Both the position numbers and the translations under genes were made by a program. From positions 1-14,777 of the forward strand of contig JASHQP010000599.1 of NCBI GenBank assembly GCA_030039095.1: 14,777 nt of DNA, read 5' to 3'. Origin of the DNA: Streptosporangiaceae bacterium (GTDB taxonomy: Bacteria; Actinomycetota; Actinomycetes; Streptosporangiales; Streptosporangiaceae). Below are positions 1 to 7,286 of this stretch, one piece after another (positions within the stretch are counted from its first letter, which is position 1; each line of letters begins with the position of its first letter). The notes below the pieces were generated by a model. It saw nothing but the letters and a program-made list of their open reading frames with translations, was not told where the DNA came from and did not search any database.

Positions 1-220
1 CGCCGGCGGCGGCCGCGGGCTTGGCACCCACCAGCGCCGCCTCGTCGTGCGCCGGCTCCGCGGCGGCCACCGCTGGCGCCTTGGCGGCGCGCAGGGCCGG
101 GAGCTTCTTCTTCCCGTACGCGAAGTCGCAGGCGTACGCGAGCATCGCGAGGGCGTAGATGACGACCGCGGTCAGCAGGAAATCGTTGCTGATGTCGGCG
201 AGTCCGGTGTTGACGGGCAT
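1..220 (-). CDS. ccsB: Cytochrome c biogenesis protein CcsB, N-terminal part (runs off window)
   Basis: Partial gene; 73 codons are visible before the left edge. CcsB pairs with ResB in System II cytochrome c maturation, moving heme across the membrane and ligating it to apocytochrome CXXCH motifs. The visible protein starts MPVNTGLADISNDF and has one clear membrane segment at residues about 14-36, followed by a basic KKK stretch and an Ala-rich loop. This matches the start of actinobacterial CcsB proteins; the WWD heme-handling domain would lie outside the window. The ATG lies 7 bases after the resB stop, with GAGG just upstream overlapping the resB end, so the two are co-transcribed and probably coupled. 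The identification rests on the N-terminus plus the position directly after resB. Confidence 0.8.
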   Translation of the reverse strand, partial: MPVNTGLADISNDFLLTAVVIYALAMLAYACDFAYGKKKLPALRAAKAPAVAAAEPAHDEAALVGAKPAAAAG

Positions 221-227
221 GTGGGCC

Positions 228-2036
228 TCACTCCCCGGCGGATAGTTCGGGGTCGGATGGAACGGATTGCCCGGGGTCGGGCGGTACGGATCGTTCGGGA
301 TCGGGCGGAACGGTTTCTTCCGTGGCGGTACCGGCCGGTTCTTCCGTGGCGGTACCGGCCGGCGGGCTGGCGTCGACGTGGGCCCCATGCAGGCCGCTGA
401 TCTCGGCTGCCAGGCCGGCGAACTCTTCCTCGAACCCGCCCGCCGCGTCGGACCGGGTCAGCCCGCCGAGATCGACGATGGTGCTGCCGGCATCGTCGGT
501 CCTCGCGCGCACGAAGACCCTGCGCCGCCGCACCATGAACGACAGCAGCAGCCCGGCGAGGACCGCGATGCCCGACCACAGAGCCGGTGTCTGGCCGGGG
601 TCATCGGTGATCTGGAGGCTGACCCACTGCTGGTACCCGGTGTACGTGAGCGTGCCCAGGCCGTTGGGGAGCTTGATCGACTGACCGATCGCCAGCGGCC
701 TCGGGGAGACCGCCAGCTTGTGCAGCCCGGCGGTGTCCAGCGAGTACACCGACTGCGACGGCCCCGAGTTCATGCCAAGGTTGCCCGCGTACGACACCAG
801 GCTCACCATCGGGTTATCCGGCGCCGGGAAGTAGGACTCCAGCCGGCCACCCACGTCGATGGCGCTCGGCAGGAACACGCCGACGAAGCCGAGGCCCTGG
901 GGGTTGGCGTCAGGAACCTTGATCGCGCCCTCGGAAACCAGTCCCGAGGTCTCGACCGGGATGAACGGCACGGCCCCGGCGAAGACCACGCGCCCGGTGC
1001 CGTCGGTGATCCGGAACTCCGGAGCGTAGCCGTGGCCGATGAGGAAGACCCTGGCGCCGTCCACGATCAGCGGGTGGTTCACCGTCAGGTCGTAGCTGTG
1101 CACGCGGCCGGCGGGCGAGGCCGAGTAGCGGATCTGCGCGCTGAACGCGGCGGGCTGGCCGAGCAGCGTCCCCGAGGTCACGTACGACGCGCTGAAGTGG
1201 TCCAGGGTCACCGTGAACGGCTGCAGGTTGTCCGGGCCGACCAGACGGCCGGGATGGAACTCGTCCAGCGCAGTCACCGTGTTGGCGAACGATGTCCCGT
1301 TGACCAGCAGCCGGTCGGCCTTGTAGCCGAACAGGCCGCCCAGGCCGATCGAGACCAGCAGGCCGAGCAGCGCGATGTGGAAGAGCAGGTTGCCTGCCTC
1401 GCGCAGGTAGCCCTTTTCGGCGGCGACCCAGCCCGGCCCGGTGCGCATCCGGAACCGCTTCGCCGACAGCGCCTTCGCCGCCGATTCCAGTGCTGCGTCC
1501 GGGGCGAGCGGCGTGGCGTAGCTGACAGCGAACGGCAGCCTGGACAGGTTGCCCGGCGCTCGCGGCGGCGGCTGCCGCGCGGAGCCGACCAGGCGCAGCG
1601 TCCTGGGCAGCACGCAGCCCACCAGCGACGTGAACAGCAGGATGTAGATCGCGGCGAACCACGGGGCGCCGAACACGTTGAACAGGCCAAGGCCGCCGAG
1701 GATGCGGGCAAGCACGGGGTGCGAGGAGTAGTACTGCGAGACCGAGACGGGGTTGGTCCCCACCTGCGGCAGCAGCGAGCCGGGGATGCTGCCGGCCGCG
1801 AGCAGGAACAGCAGGATCAGCGCGGTCCGCATCGAGGTCAGCTGGCGCCAGAACCAGCGCAGCCAGCCGACGACGCCCAGCGAGAGGCCCGCGGGCCCGG
1901 GGGTGGGGGCCGGGGCGGCGTCGCGGTGGCCCTCTGGGGTCGCACCGAGGCCGTCGCGGGCGGCGGCGTCCTGATCAGCGGCCTCGGCGGCGTGAGCGTC
2001 GGGCTTGGCTTCTGGCGGTGTCCGCAGCCAGGTCAT
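228..2036 (-). CDS. resB: Cytochrome c biogenesis protein ResB
   Basis: ResB is a membrane partner of CcsB in System II heme delivery and ligation. The 602-residue protein has a hydrophilic Ala/Asp-rich N-terminus (1-55). Membrane segments lie at about 70-88, 125-144 and 214-235, the last carrying GNLLFH with His220, the kind of conserved His expected in ResB. A large extracytoplasmic region (240-485) follows, then a fourth membrane segment (485-503) ending in RRRR. The ATG overlaps the tlpA stop by four bases (ATGA), which indicates translational coupling. Residues 559-598 form a repeat tail: two perfect copies of an 8-residue PAGTATEE-type unit, then three copies of a VPPDP-type unit. This is variable sequence outside the family core. 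Family assignment is confident; the tail has no known role. Confidence 0.93.
   Translation of the reverse strand: MTWLRTPPEAKPDAHAAEAADQDAAARDGLGATPEGHRDAAPAPTPGPAGLSLGVVGWLRWFWRQLTSMRTALILLFLLAAGSIPGSLLPQVGTNPVSVSQYYSSHPVLARILGGLGLFNVFGAPWFAAIYILLFTSLVGCVLPRTLRLVGSARQPPPRAPGNLSRLPFAVSYATPLAPDAALESAAKALSAKRFRMRTGPGWVAAEKGYLREAGNLLFHIALLGLLVSIGLGGLFGYKADRLLVNGTSFANTVTALDEFHPGRLVGPDNLQPFTVTLDHFSASYVTSGTLLGQPAAFSAQIRYSASPAGRVHSYDLTVNHPLIVDGARVFLIGHGYAPEFRITDGTGRVVFAGAVPFIPVETSGLVSEGAIKVPDANPQGLGFVGVFLPSAIDVGGRLESYFPAPDNPMVSLVSYAGNLGMNSGPSQSVYSLDTAGLHKLAVSPRPLAIGQSIKLPNGLGTLTYTGYQQWVSLQITDDPGQTPALWSGIAVLAGLLLSFMVRRRRVFVRARTDDAGSTIVDLGGLTRSDAAGGFEEEFAGLAAEISGLHGAHVDASPPAGTATEEPAGTATEETVPPDPERSVPPDPGQSVPSDPELSAGE
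243..362. repeat. 24-base tandem repeats encoding the ResB C-terminal tail
   Basis: Two perfect 24-base copies lie at 315-338 and 339-362; on the plus strand each begins TTCTTCCGTGGCGG. They encode two identical 8-residue units. Next to them, 243-314 holds three diverged 24-base units encoding TVPPDPER, SVPPDPGQ and SVPSDPEL. The 8-codon period keeps the reading frame, so copy number can change without breaking ResB. Confidence 0.85.
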
Positions 2037-2674
2037 CCGCGCTCCGCCTTCACCCGCTTGATCAGCGCCTCGAGCCCGGAGTACGACGCCTGGCCGACGA
2101 TGCGGGCCGCGATCCGGCCGCTGCGGTCGATGACCAGCGTGGTGGGGATGCCCGCGGGCGGCACGGTCCCGTTGAAGTCGAGCGCAATCAGGTCGTTCGG
2201 ATCGTTCAGGCTCGGGTAGCCGATCCGGAACGTGCGCATGAAGGCCTCCGCGCTCGGCGGGTCGTCCCTGATGTCGACGCCGATGAACCGGACGTCAGTC
2301 CCGGCGAAGTACCGCGCGAGGGAGCCGAGCGCTGGCGCCTCCTCGCGGCACGGCGTGCACCACGATCCCCAGAAGTTCATCACGACCACGGAGCCGCGGT
2401 AGGACGAGAGCTTGAACTTGCTCCCGGTCAGCGTCGTGCCCGCGACGGCAGGTGCCTTGGGACGAGCCCCCGGCTGGAACACGGTCGTGCCGTAGCTGCC
2501 GGTCACGAAGCTGCTGCCATTACCGACTGCGGTGTCCTGCGCGGTGGCACCGGCACCGCAGGCCGCGGCGCCGAGCACCACGGCAGCCGCAACCAGCGCG
2601 CCGACGGCGGCGCGGCTCGGCAGCGGCACCGCAGCGCCGACCACGCGGCCAGGAAAATGCGGCAGCCGGAGCAC
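2033..2674 (-). CDS. TlpA/ResA-like thiol-disulfide protein
   Basis: Extracytoplasmic thioredoxin-fold protein that would keep apocytochrome c cysteines reduced before heme attachment. I choose the GTG at 2674 because AGGAG stands 8 bases upstream, giving 213 residues. Residues about 18-38 are hydrophobic and end in LGAAAC, so this is either a signal anchor or a lipoprotein with a weak lipobox (Cys39; Ala at -3 is not ideal). The redoxin domain runs from about 70 to 213, with the active site WCTPC (Cys106, Cys109) and the cis-Pro region GIPTTLVID at about 175-183. It overlaps resB by ATGA. In the usual actinobacterial order a ccdA gene, the membrane electron donor, sits between this gene and resB; here there is none. 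A much longer reading frame extends upstream to 2962 but has no supporting start. Confidence 0.88.
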   Translation of the reverse strand: MLRLPHFPGRVVGAAVPLPSRAAVGALVAAAVVLGAAACGAGATAQDTAVGNGSSFVTGSYGTTVFQPGARPKAPAVAGTTLTGSKFKLSSYRGSVVVMNFWGSWCTPCREEAPALGSLARYFAGTDVRFIGVDIRDDPPSAEAFMRTFRIGYPSLNDPNDLIALDFNGTVPPAGIPTTLVIDRSGRIAARIVGQASYSGLEALIKRVKAERG

Positions 2675-2682
2675 TGGATGAT

Positions 2683-2687
2683 CTCCT
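2683..2687 (-). promoter_or_regulatory. Ribosome binding site deciding the tlpA start
   Basis: AGGAG, read on the minus strand, ends 8 bases before the GTG at 2674. It is the only good Shine-Dalgarno match in this frame that precedes the hydrophobic signal segment, so it sets the start well inside the longer open frame. Confidence 0.7.
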
Positions 2688-2801
2688 ACAGACAGTAGTA
2701 CCGCCGCCCATTGTGCCGGACCGCTCCGTCCGGGCGAGCAGCGGGTGCGAATTCGAGCGTATCGGCGGCGGGGAGCATCGGGTGCGGGGTTCTCGGCCAG
2801 G

Positions 2802-2844
2802 GGTGACGGGCCAAGGTGACGGGCCATGCGGTGACGGGCCATGC
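2802..2844. repeat. Short intergenic tandem repeat, three copies of about 15 bases
   Basis: Plus-strand units GGTGACGGGCCAA (2802-2814), GGTGACGGGCCATGC (2815-2829) and GGTGACGGGCCATGC (2830-2844) lie in the 179-base gap between the histidine phosphatase stop and the tlpA start. The last two copies are identical. The rest of the gap (2675-2801) holds no gene that I can support; it contains the tlpA ribosome binding site and possibly a promoter. Confidence 0.8.
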
Positions 2845-2853
2845 GGGTAACGG

Positions 2854-3489
2854 TCAGGCGCCGCCGACCCCGCGGCGGCCGGCGCCAGCGGGATCGGCGT
2901 AGCTCACCCCGGCCAGCCGCTCGCCGCGGTAGGTGAAGCTGGTCACGCTCGCCAGGGCGCACTCGCGCTTTCGCGGGTCATGCCAGAGCCTGCGGCCTTC
3001 GACGTCGCGGCGGGCTACCCAAATCGGCAGCTGGTGACTGACGAGCACCGCCTCGTGCCCGTGCGCGGCCGCAGCCGCGTCCGACATGGCGGCCCGCATC
3101 CGCGCGGCGATCTCGCGGTAGGGCTCGCCCCAGGACGGGCGGAGCGGATTCCACATGTGCCGCCAGTGTGTGGGGCGCCGCAACGCCCCGTCCCCCACGC
3201 CGAACGTCATGCCCTCGAAGTGGTTCCACGGCTCGATCAGCCGGTCATCCACCACCACGTCGAGGCCAAACTGAGCGGCGATCGGCTCCGCGGTCTCGAC
3301 CGCCCGCTCCAGCGGCGAGGACCGCAGCAGGATCACGTCCCGGCCGGCCAGGAAGTCGGCGGCCGCCTTGGCCATCACCCGGCCGTCGGCCGACAGGTGG
3401 AACCCGGGGATCGTGCCGTACAGCACGCCGTGTGGGTTCTCCACCTCGCCGTGGCGCACCAGGTGCACGACCGTCGTGTTCTCGCTCAT
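2854..3489 (-). CDS. Histidine phosphatase (phosphoglycerate-mutase-like) family protein
   Basis: Member of the histidine phosphatase superfamily, 211 residues. The phosphate-accepting His13 is in LVRHGE (10-15). The SSPLERAVETA motif supplies the second-site Arg62, Glu86 is a candidate acid in RLIEPW, and the second catalytic His152 is in VSHQLPIW. All core residues are therefore present and the enzyme is probably active. The substrate cannot be told from sequence; a small phosphoester is the family norm. The gene sits between hemL and the cytochrome c maturation genes, a position I recall for related actinomycetes, but its role in heme or cytochrome metabolism is unproven. The ATG at 3489 lacks a good ribosome binding site, and a TAGGCT -10-like hexamer lies 9 bases upstream, so the message may be nearly leaderless. 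Confidence 0.88.
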   Translation of the reverse strand: MSENTTVVHLVRHGEVENPHGVLYGTIPGFHLSADGRVMAKAAADFLAGRDVILLRSSPLERAVETAEPIAAQFGLDVVVDDRLIEPWNHFEGMTFGVGDGALRRPTHWRHMWNPLRPSWGEPYREIAARMRAAMSDAAAAAHGHEAVLVSHQLPIWVARRDVEGRRLWHDPRKRECALASVTSFTYRGERLAGVSYADPAGAGRRGVGGA

Positions 3490-3498
3490 CGCGCGCCC

Positions 3499-3504
3499 AG
3501 CCTA
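3499..3504 (-). promoter_or_regulatory. Candidate -10 element of the histidine phosphatase gene
   Basis: The hexamer TAGGCT on the minus strand fits the actinobacterial TAnnnT -10 form and ends 9 bases before the ATG at 3489. No Shine-Dalgarno sequence lies between. I see no convincing -35 box, so this is tentative. Confidence 0.4.
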
Positions 3505-3608
3505 TCCGCATGCGGTCAGGCGCAGCCCGCGCACGGCCGCTGGCAGCATTTGACACAACGGGCAGTGCGGCCGACTCGTGGCGCCGTCGCGGCGAGGGTG
3601 CAGGCGGT

Positions 3609-4904
3609 TCAGGCCAGGGCTTCGGCGGCCGCGCGGGCGGCGGCGGGCAGCGCGCTGGCGATCCTGTCGATGGCCGCGTCATCGTGCGCCGCCGACAGGA
3701 ACCAGGCCTCGTACCCGGACGGCGGCAGGTACACGCCGCGGTCGAGCATCGCGTGGAAGAACGCCGCATACGCCGCTGCCGACTGCCCCTTGGCCCCGGC
3801 GAAGTCGCGGACCGGGCCGTCGAGGCCGAGGAACACCGAGAACAGGCTGCCCGCCTCCTGCAGCCGGAACGGGACGTCCTCGGCCTGCAGCGCGTCGGCG
3901 GCGAGCGCAGCGACCGTCGCCGCCGCCTTGTCCACCCGGGCGTAGGCGTCCGGGGTGCAAGCCCGGAGGGTGGCCAGGCCCGCAGCGGTGGCCAGGGGGT
4001 TTCCGGACAGCGTGCCCGCCTGGTAGACCGGGCCGGCCGGCGCCAGCCTGTCCATGATCTCGGCGCGGCCGCCGAACGCCGCGGCGGGCAGGCCGCCGCC
4101 CATGACCTTGCCGAACGTCGTCAGGTCACCGGCCACGCCCTCGCGGCCGTACCAGCCGGAACTCGTGACGCGGAACCCGGTCAGCACCTCGTCCATGATG
4201 AGCAGCGCGCCGTGCTCGCGGCAGAGCCCGGCGAGCAGCTCGTTGAAGCCTGCGGCCGGCGGCACCACGCCCATGTTGGCCGGGCACGCCTCGGTGATCA
4301 CGCAGGCGATGTCGTCGGGCCGGGTGGCGAACACCTGGCGCACCGCCTCGGGGTCGTTGTACGGCAGCACGATCGTGTCCGCCGCGGCCGCTCCGGTCAC
4401 CCCGGGCGAGTCCGGCAGGCCGAACGTCGCGACGCCGGAACCGGCGGCGGCGAGCAGCGCGTCCACGTGGCCGTGGTAGCAGCCGGCGAACTTCACCACG
4501 ATCCGGCGCCCGGTGAACCCCCTGGCGAGCCGCAGCGCGGTCATGGTCGCCTCGGTGCCGGAGCTGACCAGGCGGACCTGCTCCACCGGAGCACGCGCCA
4601 CTAGTTCCTCGGCCAGCTCCACCTCGCCGGGCGTGACGGTCCCGAACGAGGTTCCCTTGGCCAGCGCCCCGCCAACGGCCTCGATGACGTCGGGATGCGC
4701 GTGGCCGAGGATCATCGGCCCCCAGGAGCCGACCAGATCGACGTAGTCGCGTCCGTCGACGTCGGTGAGGTAGGCGCCGCTCCCCGACTCCATGAACACG
4801 GGCACGCCGCCCACCGAGCCGAAGGCGCGCACCGGCGAGTTCACCCCGCCGGGCGTGACGATGCGCGCCCGGGCGAACAGTTCGCCGGACCGGTCTCGAG
4901 ACAT
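3609..4904 (-). CDS. hemL: Glutamate-1-semialdehyde 2,1-aminomutase
   Basis: PLP enzyme that converts glutamate-1-semialdehyde into 5-aminolevulinate, the step after HemA in the C5 pathway; cytoplasmic. The 431-residue length is normal for the family. Visible landmarks are [15 protein letters not shown] (114-128) at the phosphate-binding site, CYHGH (142-146), the MDEV Asp that contacts the pyridine nitrogen (D238), and the Schiff-base Lys266 in [19 protein letters not shown] choose the ATG at 4904, which has GAGGGA 8 bases upstream; the TTG one codon earlier leaves only 5 bases. The upstream primase-like gene stops in TGATG, sharing one base with this start, so hemL translation is probably coupled to that gene. 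The gene is downstream of, but separate from, the rex-hemACDB block. Confidence 0.97.
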   Translation of the reverse strand: MSRDRSGELFARARIVTPGGVNSPVRAFGSVGGVPVFMESGSGAYLTDVDGRDYVDLVGSWGPMILGHAHPDVIEAVGGALAKGTSFGTVTPGEVELAEELVARAPVEQVRLVSSGTEATMTALRLARGFTGRRIVVKFAGCYHGHVDALLAAAGSGVATFGLPDSPGVTGAAAADTIVLPYNDPEAVRQVFATRPDDIACVITEACPANMGVVPPAAGFNELLAGLCREHGALLIMDEVLTGFRVTSSGWYGREGVAGDLTTFGKVMGGGLPAAAFGGRAEIMDRLAPAGPVYQAGTLSGNPLATAAGLATLRACTPDAYARVDKAAATVAALAADALQAEDVPFRLQEAGSLFSVFLGLDGPVRDFAGAKGQSAAAYAAFFHAMLDRGVYLPPSGYEAWFLSAAHDDAAIDRIASALPAAARAAAEALA

Positions 4905-5650
4905 CAAGCGTTTCCCTCACAGGCGTCGGCCAGGAAGCCCAGCAGCCTGAGCCCGTCCGGCAGCGGCCCGCCGTCCGGCGGCCGCAGCCAGTGCACCTGG
5001 ACCAGGTTCCCGTCCTGGGACGGGGGCGCGAGCACGTAGCTGTTGCGGCAGTGCCAGCGTAGCCCGGCCACCTCAGGGTTCATTTCCGGCTCGCAGTCGA
5101 GGTGGCAGGACCACCACTCGTCCTCGTCTGCCGGCGTGCCCCGGGTGGCCACAAAAAACAAGGCCCGGCTGCCCGCGCTGATCGCGACGGGGCCGGGCCG
5201 GACCGCTGACCGCTCCATCTGGGCGAGTGCCGCGGCTCCTGCGCTGGCCGGGACGTCAAGGACATCGAATACCCGGCCGGTGACGAGGATGACGTTCGCC
5301 TCTGGCTGCGCCATCCACCAGTTCCCCACCACCGCTGGATCCGCTGTCGCCTGGCCCTGCCAGGCCGGTGATACCGGATGCGCACCCGGCGCCGGGCAGC
5401 CCACACGGTCGCAGGAACAGGCCCGCAGCACCTCGCCGTGGCGCTCCGTGCGGCCGGTCGTGCCGGGGCGGCCCGGCCGGTCCGTTCGGCGCTGGCGCCC
5501 CGTTCGGCCCGGAAGGCCCGGGCGGCCAGAACGGCTGGGTGGAAACGCTCCGACGCAGACCGGCCAGCCCATCGCGGCATATTCGGCGGCGGCGTCCGAC
5601 ATGCGCCCGACGGCCCTGCGTCGGCTGCGGCGCAGTACCGTCTCCACCAT
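4904..5650 (-). CDS. Degenerate bifunctional primase/polymerase-like protein of unknown role
   Basis: A 248-residue soluble protein resembling the small actinobacterial proteins annotated as bifunctional DNA primase/polymerase (AEP N-terminal-like). Supporting features are a [15 protein letters not shown] segment (78-92), a W-rich stretch at 111-112, the [10 protein letters not shown] segment (125-134) where true enzymes carry an Asp-x-Asp metal site, and the NSYVLAPPS segment (203-211). The catalytic Asp-x-Asp is not intact (DVLDVP), so polymerase activity is doubtful and the family name is probably misleading. Residues about 39-71 are an Arg/Gly/Pro-rich insertion. The ATG at 5650 is chosen over the GTG at 5659 because AGGAG stands 8 bases before it. 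The gene overlaps hemL by one base and is the first gene of that unit. Confidence 0.72.
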   Translation of the reverse strand: MVETVLRRSRRRAVGRMSDAAAEYAAMGWPVCVGAFPPSRSGRPGLPGRTGRQRRTDRPGRPGTTGRTERHGEVLRACSCDRVGCPAPGAHPVSPAWQGQATADPAVVGNWWMAQPEANVILVTGRVFDVLDVPASAGAAALAQMERSAVRPGPVAISAGSRALFFVATRGTPADEDEWWSCHLDCEPEMNPEVAGLRWHCRNSYVLAPPSQDGNLVQVHWLRPPDGGPLPDGLRLLGFLADACEGNA

Positions 5651-5658
5651 CGGCTCCA

Positions 5659-5663
5659 CTCCT
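5659..5663 (-). promoter_or_regulatory. Ribosome binding site deciding the primase-like gene start
   Basis: AGGAG on the minus strand, 8 bases before the ATG at 5650. It overlaps the alternative upstream GTG (5659), which has no Shine-Dalgarno sequence of its own, so the ATG is preferred. Confidence 0.65.
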
Positions 5664-5800
5664 GGCCCGGCGCAATGTATACACCTGATAATGCCTGGAC
5701 CATTCCCGGGCTCGCTGGGCGCCCCCGCGACGAGATACAGGTGTTGCGTAACAGAGATTGCAAAGTGACCAATGCACGGTGAACCGCAGCCGGGTCGGTC
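5664..5800 (-). promoter_or_regulatory. Relatively AT-rich putative promoter region of the hemL unit
   Basis: This stretch is clearly less GC-rich than its surroundings and precedes the primase-like/hemL unit. It contains TGTATACA (5676-5683, a perfect 8-base palindrome overlapping TACATT, a possible -10). It also contains a 7-base inverted pair ACACCTG (5681-5687) and CAGGTGT (5738-5744), and the imperfect palindrome GTTGCGTAAC (5743-5752). Which of these is the real -35/-10 or an operator cannot be settled by eye. It does not match the Rex operator. Confidence 0.4.
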
Positions 5801-5819
5801 GCGTCGTGACGACGCTGAG

Positions 5820-5843
5820 CCGGCCTTGGCCCGAGGCGGCCGG
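5820..5843 (-). terminator. Weak candidate terminator hairpin after hemB
   Basis: CCGGCC (5820-5825) and GGCCGG (5838-5843) can form a 6-base stem with a 12-base loop just downstream of the hemB stop at 5850. There is no run of T after it, and GC-rich DNA makes such stems common by chance, so confidence is low. Confidence 0.3.
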
Positions 5844-5849
5844 GGCTGG

Positions 5850-6833
5850 CTAGCGGAGGCGGCGGGCGGCCTCGGCGGCCCAGTAGGTCAGGATGATGCT
5901 GGCGCCCGCCCTGCGGATCGCGGTGAGCGTCTCCATGATGACCCGGTCGCGGTCCAGCCAGCCGTTCGCGGCCGCCGCCTCGACCATCGCGTACTCGCCG
6001 CTGACCTGATAGGCGGCGACCGGCACGTGCACGGCCCGGGCCACCTGGCTGATCACGTCCAGGTACGCGAGGGCCGGCTTTACCATCACGATGTCGGCGC
6101 CCTCGTCGACGTCGAGCTGTACTTCGCGCAGTGCCTCGTCACCGCCAGCGGGATCCTGCTGGTACGAGGCCCGGTCGCCGAACTGCGGCGCGCACTCGGC
6201 GGCATCGCGGAACGGCCCGTAGAACGCCGATGCGTACTTGGCGGAGTAGGCGCAGATCGCGACCTCGCCGTAGCCGGCCGTGTCGAGCGCCTCCCTGATG
6301 GCGCCCACCTGGCCGTCCATCATCCCGCTCGGCGCCACCGCGTGCACACCCGCCGCCGCCTGGGCCACCGCGATGGAGCCGTACCGCTCCAGCGTCGCGT
6401 CGTTGTCGACCTGGCCGGCCAGCGTGAGCATGCCGCAGTGGCCGTGGTCGGTGTACTCGTCCATGCAGAGGTCAGCCATGAGCACGGTGTCGTCGCCGAC
6501 TTCGCTGACCAGGTCACCGAGCGCAAGCTGGACGATGCCTGCCGGGTCATCGGCGGCCGCGCCGCGCGAGTCCTTGACGGCGGGGACGCCGAACAGGATG
6601 AGCCCGCCGACGCCGGCGCCCACCGCCTCGACGGCCGCCTTGCGCAGGCTGTCCCTGGTGTGCTGCATGACGCCCGGCATCGAGGCGACCGGCTGCGGCT
6701 CGTCGATGCCCTCCTTGACGAACAGCGGCAGCACCAGGTCGGCCGGCCGGACGCTGGTCTGCGCGACCAGGCGCCGCAGCGGTGCGGTCCGGCGGAGCCT
6801 GCGGGGGCGGGCAGCGGGGAATTCGGCGGCCAT
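5850..6833 (-). CDS. hemB: Delta-aminolevulinic acid dehydratase (porphobilinogen synthase)
   Basis: Condenses two 5-aminolevulinate molecules to porphobilinogen; cytoplasmic. The protein has 327 residues, normal for the family. The two active-site lysines are visible: Lys199 in YSAKYAS and the Schiff-base Lys252 in VMVKPALAYLDVI. The metal-site segment reads DLCMDEYTDHGHCGM (121-135), so its ligand set is Cys123, Asp125 and Cys133 rather than the three Cys of classical zinc enzymes. The ATG at 6833 has AGGAG 7 bases upstream and is preferred to the GTG at 6848. It is the last gene of the rex-hemACDB block, 84 bases after the end of hemD. A TAGCAT hexamer in that gap could be a -10 for a private promoter, which would matter because hemD carries an early stop. 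Confidence 0.97.
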   Translation of the reverse strand: MAAEFPAARPRRLRRTAPLRRLVAQTSVRPADLVLPLFVKEGIDEPQPVASMPGVMQHTRDSLRKAAVEAVGAGVGGLILFGVPAVKDSRGAAADDPAGIVQLALGDLVSEVGDDTVLMADLCMDEYTDHGHCGMLTLAGQVDNDATLERYGSIAVAQAAAGVHAVAPSGMMDGQVGAIREALDTAGYGEVAICAYSAKYASAFYGPFRDAAECAPQFGDRASYQQDPAGGDEALREVQLDVDEGADIVMVKPALAYLDVISQVARAVHVPVAAYQVSGEYAMVEAAAANGWLDRDRVIMETLTAIRRAGASIILTYWAAEAARRLR

Positions 6834-6840
6834 CGGACCT

Positions 6841-6845
6841 CTCCT
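6841..6845 (-). promoter_or_regulatory. Ribosome binding site deciding the hemB start
   Basis: AGGAG on the minus strand, 7 bases before the ATG at 6833. The upstream in-frame GTG at 6848 has no comparable site. Confidence 0.7.
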
Positions 6846-6917
6846 CACCTCGGCCTACACCGATGCTACGTTCGGTGCCGCCGCTCGGTTCACGCTGTGC
6901 TGCGGCACTACCGGGCG

Positions 6918-7286
6918 CTACCGGATTCTGCGGCGGGCACCGCGGCGCCGCTCGCTCGGCCTGCGCACCGGCTCGCCGGCTTCGATGGCGGCGTCGCGCA
7001 GCCCGGCTCCGTAGTCAGCCAGCGCGTCCACCAGGGCGGTTGCCGACGGGCGCGGCGCCATCACGTCCACCCGGAGTCCGAACTCGGCGGCGGTCTTCGC
7101 CGTCTCCGGCCCGATCACCGCTATCACGGTCACCGCGTGCGGCTTGCCCGCGATCCCGATCAGGTTCCGGACCGTCGACGACGACGTGAACAGCACCGCG
7201 TCGAAGCCGCCGCCCTTGATCGCTTCGCGGATCGGCGCTGGCGGCGGCGCCGCCCGCACGGTCCGGTAGGCGGTGACGTCCTCGGC
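6918..7286 (-). pseudogene. hemD: 3' part of hemD, cut off by an in-frame TAG
   Basis: These 122 codons continue directly, in the same frame, after the TAG at 7287-7289. The sequence resumes AEDVTAYRTVRAAPPP and contains FDAVLFTSSSTVRNL and the GPETAKTAAEFGLRVDV region. It ends in RPSERRRGARRRIR, a normal-looking C-terminus for the second half of uroporphyrinogen-III synthase. There is no ATG near the break. The first possible restart, a GTG at 7259, has no ribosome binding site and falls inside the fold, so independent translation of a useful product looks unlikely. Coding character and conservation look intact, so the stop is recent, an error, or read through. The fragment ends in TAG at 6918-6920. 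Confidence 0.8.

Noticed and set aside
267..2219. Long plus-strand open frame (650 codons) opposite resB and tlpA
   Set aside because: Arg/Gly/Pro-rich with no recognisable domain; it is an antisense shadow typical of very GC-rich DNA, and the minus strand encodes clear ResB and TlpA proteins.
2675..2962. N-terminal extension of the TlpA-like protein up to 2962
   Set aside because: It would overlap the histidine phosphatase gene, has no ribosome binding site, is Arg-rich, and would bury the signal segment; the GTG at 2674 has AGGAG at proper spacing.
3550..3578. TTGACA on the plus strand as a promoter
   Set aside because: No -10 hexamer at 16-19 bases and no plus-strand gene downstream.
3582..3594. 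Hairpin CGCCG-TCG-CGGCG after hemL as terminator
   Set aside because: The stem is only five pairs with no T-run; expected by chance at this GC content.
4905..4907. TTG start for hemL one codon upstream
   Set aside because: The adjacent ATG at 4904 has better spacing to GAGGGA and fits the TGATG junction.
5743..5752. GTTGCGTAAC as a second Rex operator
   Set aside because: It lacks the TTGTGA/TCACAA arms; it is only a short imperfect palindrome.
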